DNA of 32,207 bases from Acidiparvus fluvialis (GTDB lineage Bacteria; Acidobacteriota; Holophagae; Holophagales; Holophagaceae), in the NCBI GenBank assembly GCA_041263285.1, contig JBFSVS010000010.1:1-32207 (forward strand), written 5' to 3'. Within the stretch, counting starts at the first letter, position 1, and each line of letters opens with the position of its first letter. Below the pieces are notes generated by a model. That model saw only the letters and a program-made list of their open reading frames with translations, did no database searches and was not told where the DNA came from. Below, one piece after another: positions 23,621 through 31,381 of the stretch. The position numbers and the translations under genes were made by a program.

Positions 23621-25800
23621 AGCGACTCGTACTTTCTTCGGAGTCTAGAAGAAACAATTTCAGCGACGGTATTTAAAATAAAAGTAAAGACGAATAAAAG
23701 CAGGGCCGAAAGAAAAAGGACCCGGTAATGGGAACCCATGACCGGTGCTTCTGGCATTTCTACGGCAATATTGGCCGCTAACGATCGAAGTCCATTAAAG
23801 CCGCTCCAATCCATAATGGGTGTATTACCGGTAGCCATGAGCACAATCATGGTTTCACCCACAGCACGTCCGATCCCAATCATGATCGCGCTAAAAATCC
23901 CTGGGCTCGCAGTCGGTAAGACGACTCTCCATGCGGTCTGCCAAGGGCTTGCGCCGCAGGCTAAGCTTGCTGATGTTAAGGATTTTGGTACTGAAGATAG
24001 CGCATCCTCCGAAATGGTATAAATGAGGGGAATTACGGCGAACCCTAAAACAAAACCAAGGACTAAACTGTTTCGTTGATCAAATCTTAAGTCATAATTT
24101 GTTAATAAATGTTGAACAAAATTACCTGAAAAGAATTTCATCTCAATCAGTGGCGCAAGTTCGATCGAAATAAAATAAGCTGCAACAAGTAAGGGTAGGC
24201 ACCATAAGAACTCTGAACCAGATGAAAGCCTGCGTCTTTGAGCTGCCGGTAACATAAGCCAAACCGGGATTAACAGAATCAAAATGCCAAGAAAAATAGG
24301 GAGCAGGATAAAGACGGATACCGACATCTTTTGGAAGTATGGGGCCAAGATTAAACCACCGATGAAACCCAATACAACAGAGGGGAGGGCAGCCATCATC
24401 TCAATGGATGGTTTTATAAAATTCCGCCACCTCATACCGGCAAATTGAGACGTATAGATGGCGCCTAATACCGCGATAGGGATGGCAAAGATTAAGGCGT
24501 AGAGGGTTGCCTTTAGAGTGCCAAAGACTAGCGGGATGAGGCTAAACTTTGGCTCACTATCGTCCGTCGCTGAACTGCTTTGCCAAACATATTCTTTGGA
24601 GCCGTACCCTTCGTATTGGATAGGCTTTGTTAATGTACTGAAAGTAATTTCTGGATGATTATCGCTAATTAATAATTCTTTTAATTCAGCCCCAGATTGA
24701 ATCCATAAACCTTTTCCGTTAGGTAGAAAATAACCGCTGTCGATTTTGATATTTAAAGGTAAAACTTTTTCCGATGTTGCATGAACTATATAAGAATCTT
24801 TTTCAGTCCAAGCTAAAAATCTTTTATCTCTTGGAGAGATAGCGAATCCAAGGACTGGGCCATTTAACGAAGGATATTTATGATATTCATCAAGGATATA
24901 CACCTCACTATTGGTTGTATCCTTTATCCTTACCCACTGGACCGCTGAGACTAAACCGTTCTCACCCCCTACAAGGAGGGTTCGTCCACCTAGTAAGAAA
25001 GATATGGTCCTCAAGGGCTCCTTAAATTCCCTTTCAGATAGGAGCTTGGTCATTTCACCTACCGAATAGACTTGAAGCATGCCCTTTTCTGTGACGATAA
25101 AAAAGCGGGATCCATCATCAGAAAATAGACCATCCCTGACCATGTCATTACCTGCGAATTCGATACCGGATGGCACCAACGGCTCACCCATCATTGATTC
25201 AGAAGGTACAGTGAACGATAAAAAACGGACGCCCCGAGGGTCGCGTGCCGCAATTGTATAGTTCGTTGACTCGATTAATCCAAACGAAAGGGACGAAAAA
25301 AAATCAAAAACTTTCTGAATTTCCTCGGGTAGACGGGGCCCGCGAACCCATTGATCGTCAATGACCCAATCGGCCATATCTGTGTCACCACTCGGCTTCA
25401 GAATCTTCAGAGTACCTATGTGGATAGTTCGATTCGAGTCAACTACAAGGGTCTGTCCTTTGCTATTAATGGGGGTCGCCGATAACCAGGGGAGTTTGGG
25501 CGCATTAACTGAGTTCGAAAGGATGGCTCCCTTTCGAAGGTCCATCAAGAAAATCCCATTTTTTTTATCTAAGGTAATCGATGCTGACCCCGTACTATCG
25601 GAAAGCATACTCTCAATCTCAATATTGGCGAGCTGGCGACTTTTCTTGACCGTAGTGGATTCGAATAGGGGATAAGTAACCCAAATTAAGAAAAAAAGGA
25701 TACCCATCATTGCACTTAAGACCAAAATACCCCCCGCCTTTATAAAATAAGAGGCGATACGATCTTTAAGTCTAGTGATTTGATCTGCGGATCGAGTCAT
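23617..25800 (-). CDS. pstC: Phosphate ABC transporter permease PstC with beta-propeller-like insertion
   Basis: This protein has 727 residues, more than twice E. coli PstC (319). A membrane helix at about 22-46 is followed by roughly 375 residues that appear to be periplasmic. Repeated beta segments such as S-D-D-G-S-R-F-F-I-V-T and S-P-R-D-K-R-F-L-A-W-T look like WD/propeller blades. The permease begins near residue 420 (S-L-I-P-L-V-F-G-T-L-K-A-T). It carries E-M-M-A-A-L-P-S-V-V-L-G-F and the EAA loop A-S-L-A-C-G-A-S-P-W-Q-T-A-W with V-L-P-T-A-S-P-G-I. The ATG at 25800 is preferred to the adjacent TTG at 25803. No good Shine-Dalgarno is visible. A hairpin separates it from pstS, so expression is probably lower than that of pstS. 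Confidence 0.92.
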   Translation of the reverse strand: MTRSADQITRLKDRIASYFIKAGGILVLSAMMGILFFLIWVTYPLFESTTVKKSRQLANIEIESMLSDSTGSASITLDKKNGIFLMDLRKGAILSNSVNAPKLPWLSATPINSKGQTLVVDSNRTIHIGTLKILKPSGDTDMADWVIDDQWVRGPRLPEEIQKVFDFFSSLSFGLIESTNYTIAARDPRGVRFLSFTVPSESMMGEPLVPSGIEFAGNDMVRDGLFSDDGSRFFIVTEKGMLQVYSVGEMTKLLSEREFKEPLRTISFLLGGRTLLVGGENGLVSAVQWVRIKDTTNSEVYILDEYHKYPSLNGPVLGFAISPRDKRFLAWTEKDSYIVHATSEKVLPLNIKIDSGYFLPNGKGLWIQSGAELKELLISDNHPEITFSTLTKPIQYEGYGSKEYVWQSSSATDDSEPKFSLIPLVFGTLKATLYALIFAIPIAVLGAIYTSQFAGMRWRNFIKPSIEMMAALPSVVLGFIGGLILAPYFQKMSVSVFILLPIFLGILILLIPVWLMLPAAQRRRLSSGSEFLWCLPLLVAAYFISIELAPLIEMKFFSGNFVQHLLTNYDLRFDQRNSLVLGFVLGFAVIPLIYTISEDALSSVPKSLTSASLACGASPWQTAWRVVLPTASPGIFSAIMIGIGRAVGETMIVLMATGNTPIMDWSGFNGLRSLAANIAVEMPEAPVMGSHYRVLFLSALLLFVFTFILNTVAEIVSSRLRRKYESL

Positions 25801-25826
25801 CAAGGTACCAATGAAGTGGAAAAGAT

Positions 25827-25858
25827 AACGGGGAGACCATTTAAATTGTCTCCCCGTT
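25827..25858 (-). terminator. Intercistronic hairpin between pstS and pstC (attenuator or 3'-end stabiliser)
   Basis: There is an 11-bp perfect stem (AACGGGGAGAC 25827-25837, GTCTCCCCGTT 25848-25858) with a 10-nt A/T loop. On the minus strand it follows the pstS stop by 18 nt and is followed by ATCTTTT, a modest U tract. It probably acts as a partial terminator or protects the pstS 3' end, giving excess binding protein over permease. Complete termination is unlikely, as no promoter is evident before pstC. Confidence 0.75.
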
Positions 25859-25876
25859 TCTTAAAAAAAAGATCTG

Positions 25877-26860
25877 TTATTTACTGCTTATTTTTTTAAT
25901 CTCCCTATCTGCAATTGATGCCGGCAGAGGATAGTAGCCATCCTTGACCACTATTTCTTGGCCCTCTTTGCTTAAGACATAAGTGATAAACTCTTTAACC
26001 AAGGGGTCCAAAGGAGCCTTGGGGCTTTTATTAATATAGATATATAAAAACCTTGAAAGTGGGTACTTACCGTTGAGAGTATTGGCATAAGCCGGTGGAA
26101 AAGCTTCGCCATTCCAGCGTCCAGATTGGGATAGCTTTAGGGCTTTAACACCGCTAGTAATATAGCCAATTCCGGAATACCCAATGGCAAAGCGATCATT
26201 TTCTACGCCTTGGATAACCGATGAAGAACCGGGCTGTTCCTTAACCGTGTCCTTAAAATCTCCTTTGTTAAGAGCAAATTCCTTGAAAAAACCGTAGGTG
26301 CCACTCGCGCTATTACGTCCATACATGGAAATTGAGGCATTTGCAAAGTCTGCTTTAAGTTTAAGTTGGCCCCAGGTCGAAATTTCCGAAGCGCCGCGTA
26401 TTCGAGTTTTTGAAAAGATCGCATCTGCTTCTTCTATAGAAATTTCTTGAAGGGGATTATTCTTATTCACAAAAATAGCTAATGCATCGATGGCTACAGC
26501 GATATCAGTGGGTTCATAGCCAAATTTTGCAGCGAATGGGGCAGCTTCTTCGCCCTTCATCTTCCTGCTCATTGGAGCTAGTTGTGCCGTACCAGAAGAC
26601 AGAGCAGGGGGAGCCGTAGCAGAACCTTTACCCTCTACTTGAATCTTGGTATTTGGATACTTTTTATTAAAGCCTTCAACCCACAATGCCATTAAATTAT
26701 TTAAGGTGTCAGATCCTACCGAGTTTAAATTTCCTGAGACACCCGATTTAACCTCGTAGGCCTTTAGAGCGGCATCAACTTTGATTTGTGAATGGAGTGC
26801 AAGAGGGAAACTGGCGACAAGAACCACGCCAATAAGACCACGCAGATAACTATGTTTCAT
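25877..26860 (-). CDS. pstS: Phosphate-binding periplasmic protein PstS
   Basis: This is the solute-binding protein of the Pst importer. A frame extension runs upstream of this start, but an AGGAGG site 4 nt before the ATG at 26860 and a signal peptide directly after it fix the start and give 327 residues. The signal peptide is M-K-H-S-Y-L-R-G, then a hydrophobic core, with cleavage likely after L-H-S. The mature part has G-S-D-T-L near its beginning, G-K-G-S-A-T-A (phosphate loop), M-S-R-K-M, G-R-N-S-A-S-G-T-Y-G-F-F and Q-P-G-S-S-S-V-I-Q-G, which together form the phosphate pocket between two lobes. It is first in the pst operon, after a 290-nt regulatory gap. Confidence 0.94.
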   Translation of the reverse strand: MKHSYLRGLIGVVLVASFPLALHSQIKVDAALKAYEVKSGVSGNLNSVGSDTLNNLMALWVEGFNKKYPNTKIQVEGKGSATAPPALSSGTAQLAPMSRKMKGEEAAPFAAKFGYEPTDIAVAIDALAIFVNKNNPLQEISIEEADAIFSKTRIRGASEISTWGQLKLKADFANASISMYGRNSASGTYGFFKEFALNKGDFKDTVKEQPGSSSVIQGVENDRFAIGYSGIGYITSGVKALKLSQSGRWNGEAFPPAYANTLNGKYPLSRFLYIYINKSPKAPLDPLVKEFITYVLSKEGQEIVVKDGYYPLPASIADREIKKISSK

Positions 26861-26883
26861 AACTCCTCCTAAAGTGAGTAGTT
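26861..26883 (-). promoter_or_regulatory. Hairpin enclosing the pstS Shine-Dalgarno
   Basis: On the minus strand AACTACTC and GAGGAGTT pair with a single A/G mismatch (7 of 8 pairs) around a 7-nt loop. The right arm contains most of the AGGAGGAG ribosome-binding site and ends directly at the ATG. A CTCCTC about 40 nt upstream (minus strand) could pair with the same site instead. This could tune or gate pstS translation. Confidence 0.4.
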
Positions 26884-26957
26884 CTATGCTGTCGCTCGGA
26901 TGAGGAGACATCCTGACTTCGGTGTTAAGTCATTGTGAATTTATGCCCGACGGCTTG

Positions 26958-26996
26958 TTGTACTCGCAAGTACAAGCATATCAATACCTAGGTCAA
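26958..26996 (-). promoter_or_regulatory. Candidate pstS promoter with a palindrome over the -10
   Basis: On the minus strand TTGACC (26991-26996) is the -35, with a 16-nt spacer and TGTACT (26969-26974) as -10. The -10 is part of a dyad, TTGTACT-CGCA-AGTACAA (26958-26975). TATTGA occurs twice, 12 bp apart (26993-26998 and 26981-26986), over the -35 and spacer. A classic Pho box (CTGTCAT halves at 11-bp spacing) is not visible. The predicted leader is about 100 nt. Confidence 0.4.
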
Positions 26997-27033
26997 TATT
27001 TCACATCCGTGCAATAATAAAGATACCGTCTTT

Positions 27034-27051
27034 GGCTAACCTTGCTTAGCC
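27034..27051. repeat. Small inverted repeat GGCTAA / TTAGCC between pstS and rne
   Basis: 6-bp perfect arms (27034-27039, 27046-27051) with a 6-nt spacer, in the divergent 290-nt region 26861-27150. Apart from this, the pstS promoter and the leader hairpin, I see no gene or RNA in this region. Confidence 0.3.
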
Positions 27052-27150
27052 TCAAGACCCCCCATCTTTCATGGCTTGTGAAGTAATCCTTATTTCTCTA
27101 AGCTCTCCACTTTTGAATCTTTAAGAGCCCTTGGCTCATTGTGTGTCTAT

Positions 27151-29007
27151 ATGCCCGACGTTAAAGTCCTAATCAATGCCTCAGATGAAGAAGAAATAAG
27201 AATCGCTACACTCAAAAATGGCGTTCTCTTTGATTATGACGTTGAATTTATTCATAATGAAAAAAATAAAGGCAATATTTATAAAGCTAAAATTGTTAAA
27301 ATTGATCAAAGTCTCCAAGCTGCTTTTGTTGACTATGGCATGGAACGTAATGGCTTCTTACCCCTTGCAGAACTACCTAGAAAGTTAGTCTCGGAGGATT
27401 CAGGTCGAACCAAAATTCAACAACTGCTCAAAAAAGACCAGGAAATTATGGTTCAGGTCATTCGAGAGCAATTGGGTAATAAAGGCGCCATGGTTTCGGC
27501 GCAAATTAGCCTCGCCGGCCGCTATCTCGTTGTCACTCCTGGAAATCCCATCAATGGTATTAGTCGAAAAATAGAGGGTTCCGAAGAGCGAAAAGAATTT
27601 AAAAAGATGGTCGATTTACTTCCTATTCCCGATGATGTTGGTGTTATCGTCCGAACTGCGTCTTTAGGGATTTCACAGGAAGACTTTGAAAAAGATTTGA
27701 GCTATTTACTCGATATCTACAGTGAAATTACAGATCGCTACTCTAAACAAAATCAACCAGGTTTGGTTTGGAGAGAGGATGATCTCGTTATTCGAACTCT
27801 GCGAGATGGATTTTTGCCTGATACCTCGGAGGTTCTCATCGATGACCTAGAGACTTTCAAAAGAGCTCAGGCTTTTATGAAAAGAACCATGCCGTCCTAC
27901 ATCCCCGTTCTTAAGCATTATGTTGGCAAAAAAAATGTGTTTTCTAAGTATCAAACCGAAGATCAAATTGAGCTCATTTATGGCCGAACCATTCATTTAC
28001 CGAGTGGGGGAGCCATCGTTATTGATCAAACCGAAGCCTTGGTCGCGATTGATGTCAACAGCGGAAAAACTACGGGCGATAATCAGGAAGAGACCGCTCT
28101 AAAGACCAATATGGATGCGGCTGTAGAAATTGCGCGCCAACTAAGGCTTAGGGATCTCGCCGGCCTTATTGCTGTGGATTTTATAGATATGAAGCGAGAA
28201 ACCAATATTAAATCCGTTCAAAACCAGTTAATTGATCATCTGAAAGAAGACAAAGCACGCATGGAAGTAGGAAAAATTAATCGCTTTGGCGTGTTAATTA
28301 TGACCCGCCAGCGCATACGTCCCTCTCTTCAGCACATTAATCATGAATCCTGTATAGCTTGCAAGGGAACGGGTAAGGTTAAAACAAAAGAGGCCGTACT
28401 GCTTGAATTTTTCCGTAAAATTAGAACCGCTGCTTTGCGCGAAGATGCCTCCCGGATGACCATTAAAATGTCATTAGAGATAGGCCTCTTGATGCTAAAT
28501 TCAAAACGTAACGATATTTCAGATCTTGAGTCAAAACATGGCGTCAAAATTGATATCCAACCCGATTCCACACTTCATCTATCTGATTTCATTCTCGAAA
28601 TTCAAAAACATCCTAACCCAGTGGAAACAGCTCCTTCCATACACGATAATGCTGTAAAAAACCCAGTTCTATCGGAGGGAGAGTTAGAGGCAAAAGATAT
28701 CAAAAATGTAAAAATTAAATCCACACGCTCGCGACCTAATACCGGAAAACAAGATCGAGATAAACAACGCGCTGCACTTAGCGAAAGAGAGCGTTTGCGT
28801 TCCCTTTTTCATGATGACAAAGCCGAACCCGTCGCTCCCGAATCAACCTCTAAATATACTTCAGGGTTCGATATTCTTGGTAGCATCAAGTCATCCGTAG
28901 ATTCCTTAGTTCGTAAAGCAAAACATAAGAATAAAAGATCCTCGGTTAAGGCCCCCAAACAATCAGACCTCTCCGCGCCTGAAGAAAAAAACGATCCAAA
29001 GATTTAA
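27151..29007 (+). CDS. Ribonuclease E/G
   Basis: This endoribonuclease acts in rRNA maturation and mRNA decay. It has 618 residues, longer than RNase G (about 490) and shorter than RNase E of E. coli (1061). The N-terminal S1 domain covers about 35-125 with F-V-D-Y-G. Catalytic Asp301 lies in A-I-D-V-N-S-G and Asp343 in A-V-D-F-I-D-M, and the zinc-link C-I-A-C-K-G-T-G has Cys401 and Cys404. These positions correspond within a few residues to D303, D346, C404 and C407 of E. coli RNase E. The last 110 residues are low-complexity, rich in Lys, Arg, Ser and Glu, and could bind RNA or degradosome partners. ATG 27151 is used; an in-frame TTG lies 12 nt upstream, and no Shine-Dalgarno is clear. Confidence 0.94.
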   Translation: MPDVKVLINASDEEEIRIATLKNGVLFDYDVEFIHNEKNKGNIYKAKIVKIDQSLQAAFVDYGMERNGFLPLAELPRKLVSEDSGRTKIQQLLKKDQEIMVQVIREQLGNKGAMVSAQISLAGRYLVVTPGNPINGISRKIEGSEERKEFKKMVDLLPIPDDVGVIVRTASLGISQEDFEKDLSYLLDIYSEITDRYSKQNQPGLVWREDDLVIRTLRDGFLPDTSEVLIDDLETFKRAQAFMKRTMPSYIPVLKHYVGKKNVFSKYQTEDQIELIYGRTIHLPSGGAIVIDQTEALVAIDVNSGKTTGDNQEETALKTNMDAAVEIARQLRLRDLAGLIAVDFIDMKRETNIKSVQNQLIDHLKEDKARMEVGKINRFGVLIMTRQRIRPSLQHINHESCIACKGTGKVKTKEAVLLEFFRKIRTAALREDASRMTIKMSLEIGLLMLNSKRNDISDLESKHGVKIDIQPDSTLHLSDFILEIQKHPNPVETAPSIHDNAVKNPVLSEGELEAKDIKNVKIKSTRSRPNTGKQDRDKQRAALSERERLRSLFHDDKAEPVAPESTSKYTSGFDILGSIKSSVDSLVRKAKHKNKRSSVKAPKQSDLSAPEEKNDPKI

Positions 29008-29020
29008 AGGTACTGATGAA

Positions 29021-31381
29021 GTGAAGTATCAACCCCGTAAAATCCAAGGCACCCGTCTCAGGTCGAGTCTGGCCCACACGCTGCTGATCTTTTTACAATC
29101 GTGGATCCTGACCGCTCAAACTCTACCGTCACCCAATAAACTCACTACGGTTCCTTTGGAGATGGAATTAAAACCTCCTACAGTCACCGAGAAACCCTCT
29201 GAACCCTACTCGCAGTTGCCGTTCTCTTGGCGAGGTGAAGGAGTTTCTCAAGAGGGCGCTATTTGGACGCTATCAAAAGGGGTGATCCAAACGGACGAAA
29301 TGCTGATGATGGCCGATCTTCTCATCTATAACGCAAGCAATGGAATGATGAAGGCTCAGGGGCGAATTAAAATCACAGTTCAGGGACTAGATTTCTACTC
29401 GGAACGAATAGACTTCAACTGGCAGAACCGATCAGGGACGGCTGATATCGTAAAGTTGGATCTTCAACCTACCTGGAAGATCCTGGCTGATCGCGTATCG
29501 TTTGCGAAATTCCGACAATGGAACTTTAAGACCGTGACTGTTACGCCTTGCTCTGAAATTGAACCAGGGTGGTCAGCTTCGATGTCAGAACTTGATCTAG
29601 ATTTAGATAACTACGCTCAATTATGGAATCTCCGGCTTTCGATCGGCGGAATACCTGCTCCTATATACCTGCCTTATTTGATATACCCGTCTAGAACCGA
29701 ACGAACCTCGGGGTTCCTTCCTCCAACTCTAGGAACGTCCAGTGCTCTTGGCACAAAATTAGGTCTCCAGTACTATCAGGTTTTGGGTGACTCTGCAGAT
29801 GCAACTATTAATCCGACATGGTTTTCGAAAGAGGGTGTTCTTTGGGGTACAGAATTCCGTTGGTTTCTGAAGGACAATCATAAAGGTAATTTTTCTGGCG
29901 AAATCATTCATTCGGACTCATTGAATAAAACGCGGTATCGATTTAATCTTTCAGAAAGTTATAAAAATACATCCGGATGGTCCTTTTATCTTCGCTCGAA
30001 TGAATCGTCTGATAACCTTATGGGCATCGATTATGGATCTGGTGTAGGTTCTATCACCGGAACAAGCCATGCTTCCAATTTTCTCCTAGAAAAGAACTAC
30101 CAATGGGGTCGAGTGTTGATGGAGGCTTTCTCTAATCGTGCATTCATCCAATCGACTCTAGAAGGTGATCGAGTCTATAACTCCGAGTTCCCTAGTTCCT
30201 TTTACAAGAGACTACTTCCTGAATTAAGTCTTCAAAGTAACCCCATCAAACTTAGCTCAATATTTATGGATTTTCGCCTATCTTTAGGCTCCTACAATTA
30301 CTCTGCTAGAAATTTGGACCAGGGGCAGCCAATAGATTCTACTTGGCAACGATCCGATTTGGCACTTCATGCATACGGGTCGCTGTTCGATATAGGGCCA
30401 TCTCAATGGTCGTTTGAAGTTCTTGGACGAGGCACGTATTACACGCATTCCTATGCCCAACCAGTGTTTGATCTTTCCTCTATTTATTCGACCACATTCA
30501 ATGGGACCGTTTCTCAAGATAATCCCTTTGACGTGATCTCCAAAGAACAGACTCGAACTCTTTTCTCCGGTAAGATCGAGGCCAGACTTCCTCAATACGG
30601 AAGAATTTATGAATCCTCGAATCGTAACCCTCAAGGTGCGAGTTATAAGCACATCTTGGAACCTTATTTATCTTTTCTCAACAATTCACAGTATGGAGAG
30701 TTATCTCTTACACCTAGATTTGATGCCGTCGACAGTTTTCCAGGTCTCGACGGTTCTCCGATTGGTGAAAAAAGTATCGCTTTAGGCATTAATCAGTATT
30801 TGCTATTCAAGCCCTCTGGCGATTCTTTCTTTTTGAATCAACTCAAGATGGATTTATCCGCCAAGTACCATTTCAATCCTATTTATCTATACGACGGTAC
30901 GTATCAACAAGGATGGGGTTCACTCGATGGGTTATTGAGCTACCAACCTAATCAAAGGTTTAGACTCAGCTTGCGAAACTCTTCATCCTTTAGCAACCGT
31001 GGCTCAGATCGGCAAGCCGTCATTGATTTTATGCAGGACGACGCATCCTTCATTGGCCTCTCTTACTATCGCTCCGAAATGAGCCTTAGTAATAATCCTC
31101 AGCACGGGATACAACTAGCGGGTCTCCAGCGATTATTCAACGATAAGTTTCGCCTCGAATACAAAGTTAACTACACCCTCCCTGAAAGTGCAGCTAACTA
31201 CACCCCCGGAATTAATTACGGCGAGATTGGCATTGCGTATATCGAACCGTGTCGTGCTTACATCTTCAAGTTCTCAAAGGTCCCCGTATCTCTTATCGGG
31301 ATGAATATTAAGAAAGATAATCGAATTGATCTCATTATTAGCCTTAGAGGGCTAGGTGATATTTTTGATTTCCGCCGTTAA
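29021..31381 (+). CDS. lptD: LPS-assembly protein LptD
   Basis: This outer-membrane barrel of 786 residues inserts lipopolysaccharide into the outer leaflet together with LptE. It starts with GTG at 29021 after AAAGG; an overlapping ATG at 29016 runs into a stop at once. Residues about 1-33 hold a basic N-region and hydrophobic segment (signal peptide). Residues about 68-180 are the OstA/LptA-like jellyroll, with G-V-S-Q-E-G and a G-R-I-K-I-T-V-Q-G strand. From about 200 there is the barrel, with P-I-Y-L-P-Y-L-I-Y-P and R-T-S-G-F-L-P-P. The protein has only two Cys, Cys177 and Cys744, at the places of the long-range disulfide of E. coli LptD (C173, C725). It follows the RNase gene by 13 nt, and its stop shares TTAA with alr. 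Confidence 0.93.
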   Translation: MKYQPRKIQGTRLRSSLAHTLLIFLQSWILTAQTLPSPNKLTTVPLEMELKPPTVTEKPSEPYSQLPFSWRGEGVSQEGAIWTLSKGVIQTDEMLMMADLLIYNASNGMMKAQGRIKITVQGLDFYSERIDFNWQNRSGTADIVKLDLQPTWKILADRVSFAKFRQWNFKTVTVTPCSEIEPGWSASMSELDLDLDNYAQLWNLRLSIGGIPAPIYLPYLIYPSRTERTSGFLPPTLGTSSALGTKLGLQYYQVLGDSADATINPTWFSKEGVLWGTEFRWFLKDNHKGNFSGEIIHSDSLNKTRYRFNLSESYKNTSGWSFYLRSNESSDNLMGIDYGSGVGSITGTSHASNFLLEKNYQWGRVLMEAFSNRAFIQSTLEGDRVYNSEFPSSFYKRLLPELSLQSNPIKLSSIFMDFRLSLGSYNYSARNLDQGQPIDSTWQRSDLALHAYGSLFDIGPSQWSFEVLGRGTYYTHSYAQPVFDLSSIYSTTFNGTVSQDNPFDVISKEQTRTLFSGKIEARLPQYGRIYESSNRNPQGASYKHILEPYLSFLNNSQYGELSLTPRFDAVDSFPGLDGSPIGEKSIALGINQYLLFKPSGDSFFLNQLKMDLSAKYHFNPIYLYDGTYQQGWGSLDGLLSYQPNQRFRLSLRNSSSFSNRGSDRQAVIDFMQDDASFIGLSYYRSEMSLSNNPQHGIQLAGLQRLFNDKFRLEYKVNYTLPESAANYTPGINYGEIGIAYIEPCRAYIFKFSKVPVSLIGMNIKKDNRIDLIISLRGLGDIFDFRR

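Noticed and set aside
26861..26911. Upstream in-frame extension of pstS
   Set aside because: The extra 17 residues precede a perfect AGGAGG-spaced ATG that is directly followed by the signal peptide.
26981..26998. Classic Pho box upstream of pstS
   Set aside because: The TATTGA repeats are 12 bp apart, not 11, and do not match CTGTCAT half-sites. They are kept only as a possible divergent element.
27076..27104. TTGTGA-17-TAAGCT as promoter for the RNase E/G gene
   Set aside because: The spacing is good but the -10 matches only three bases.
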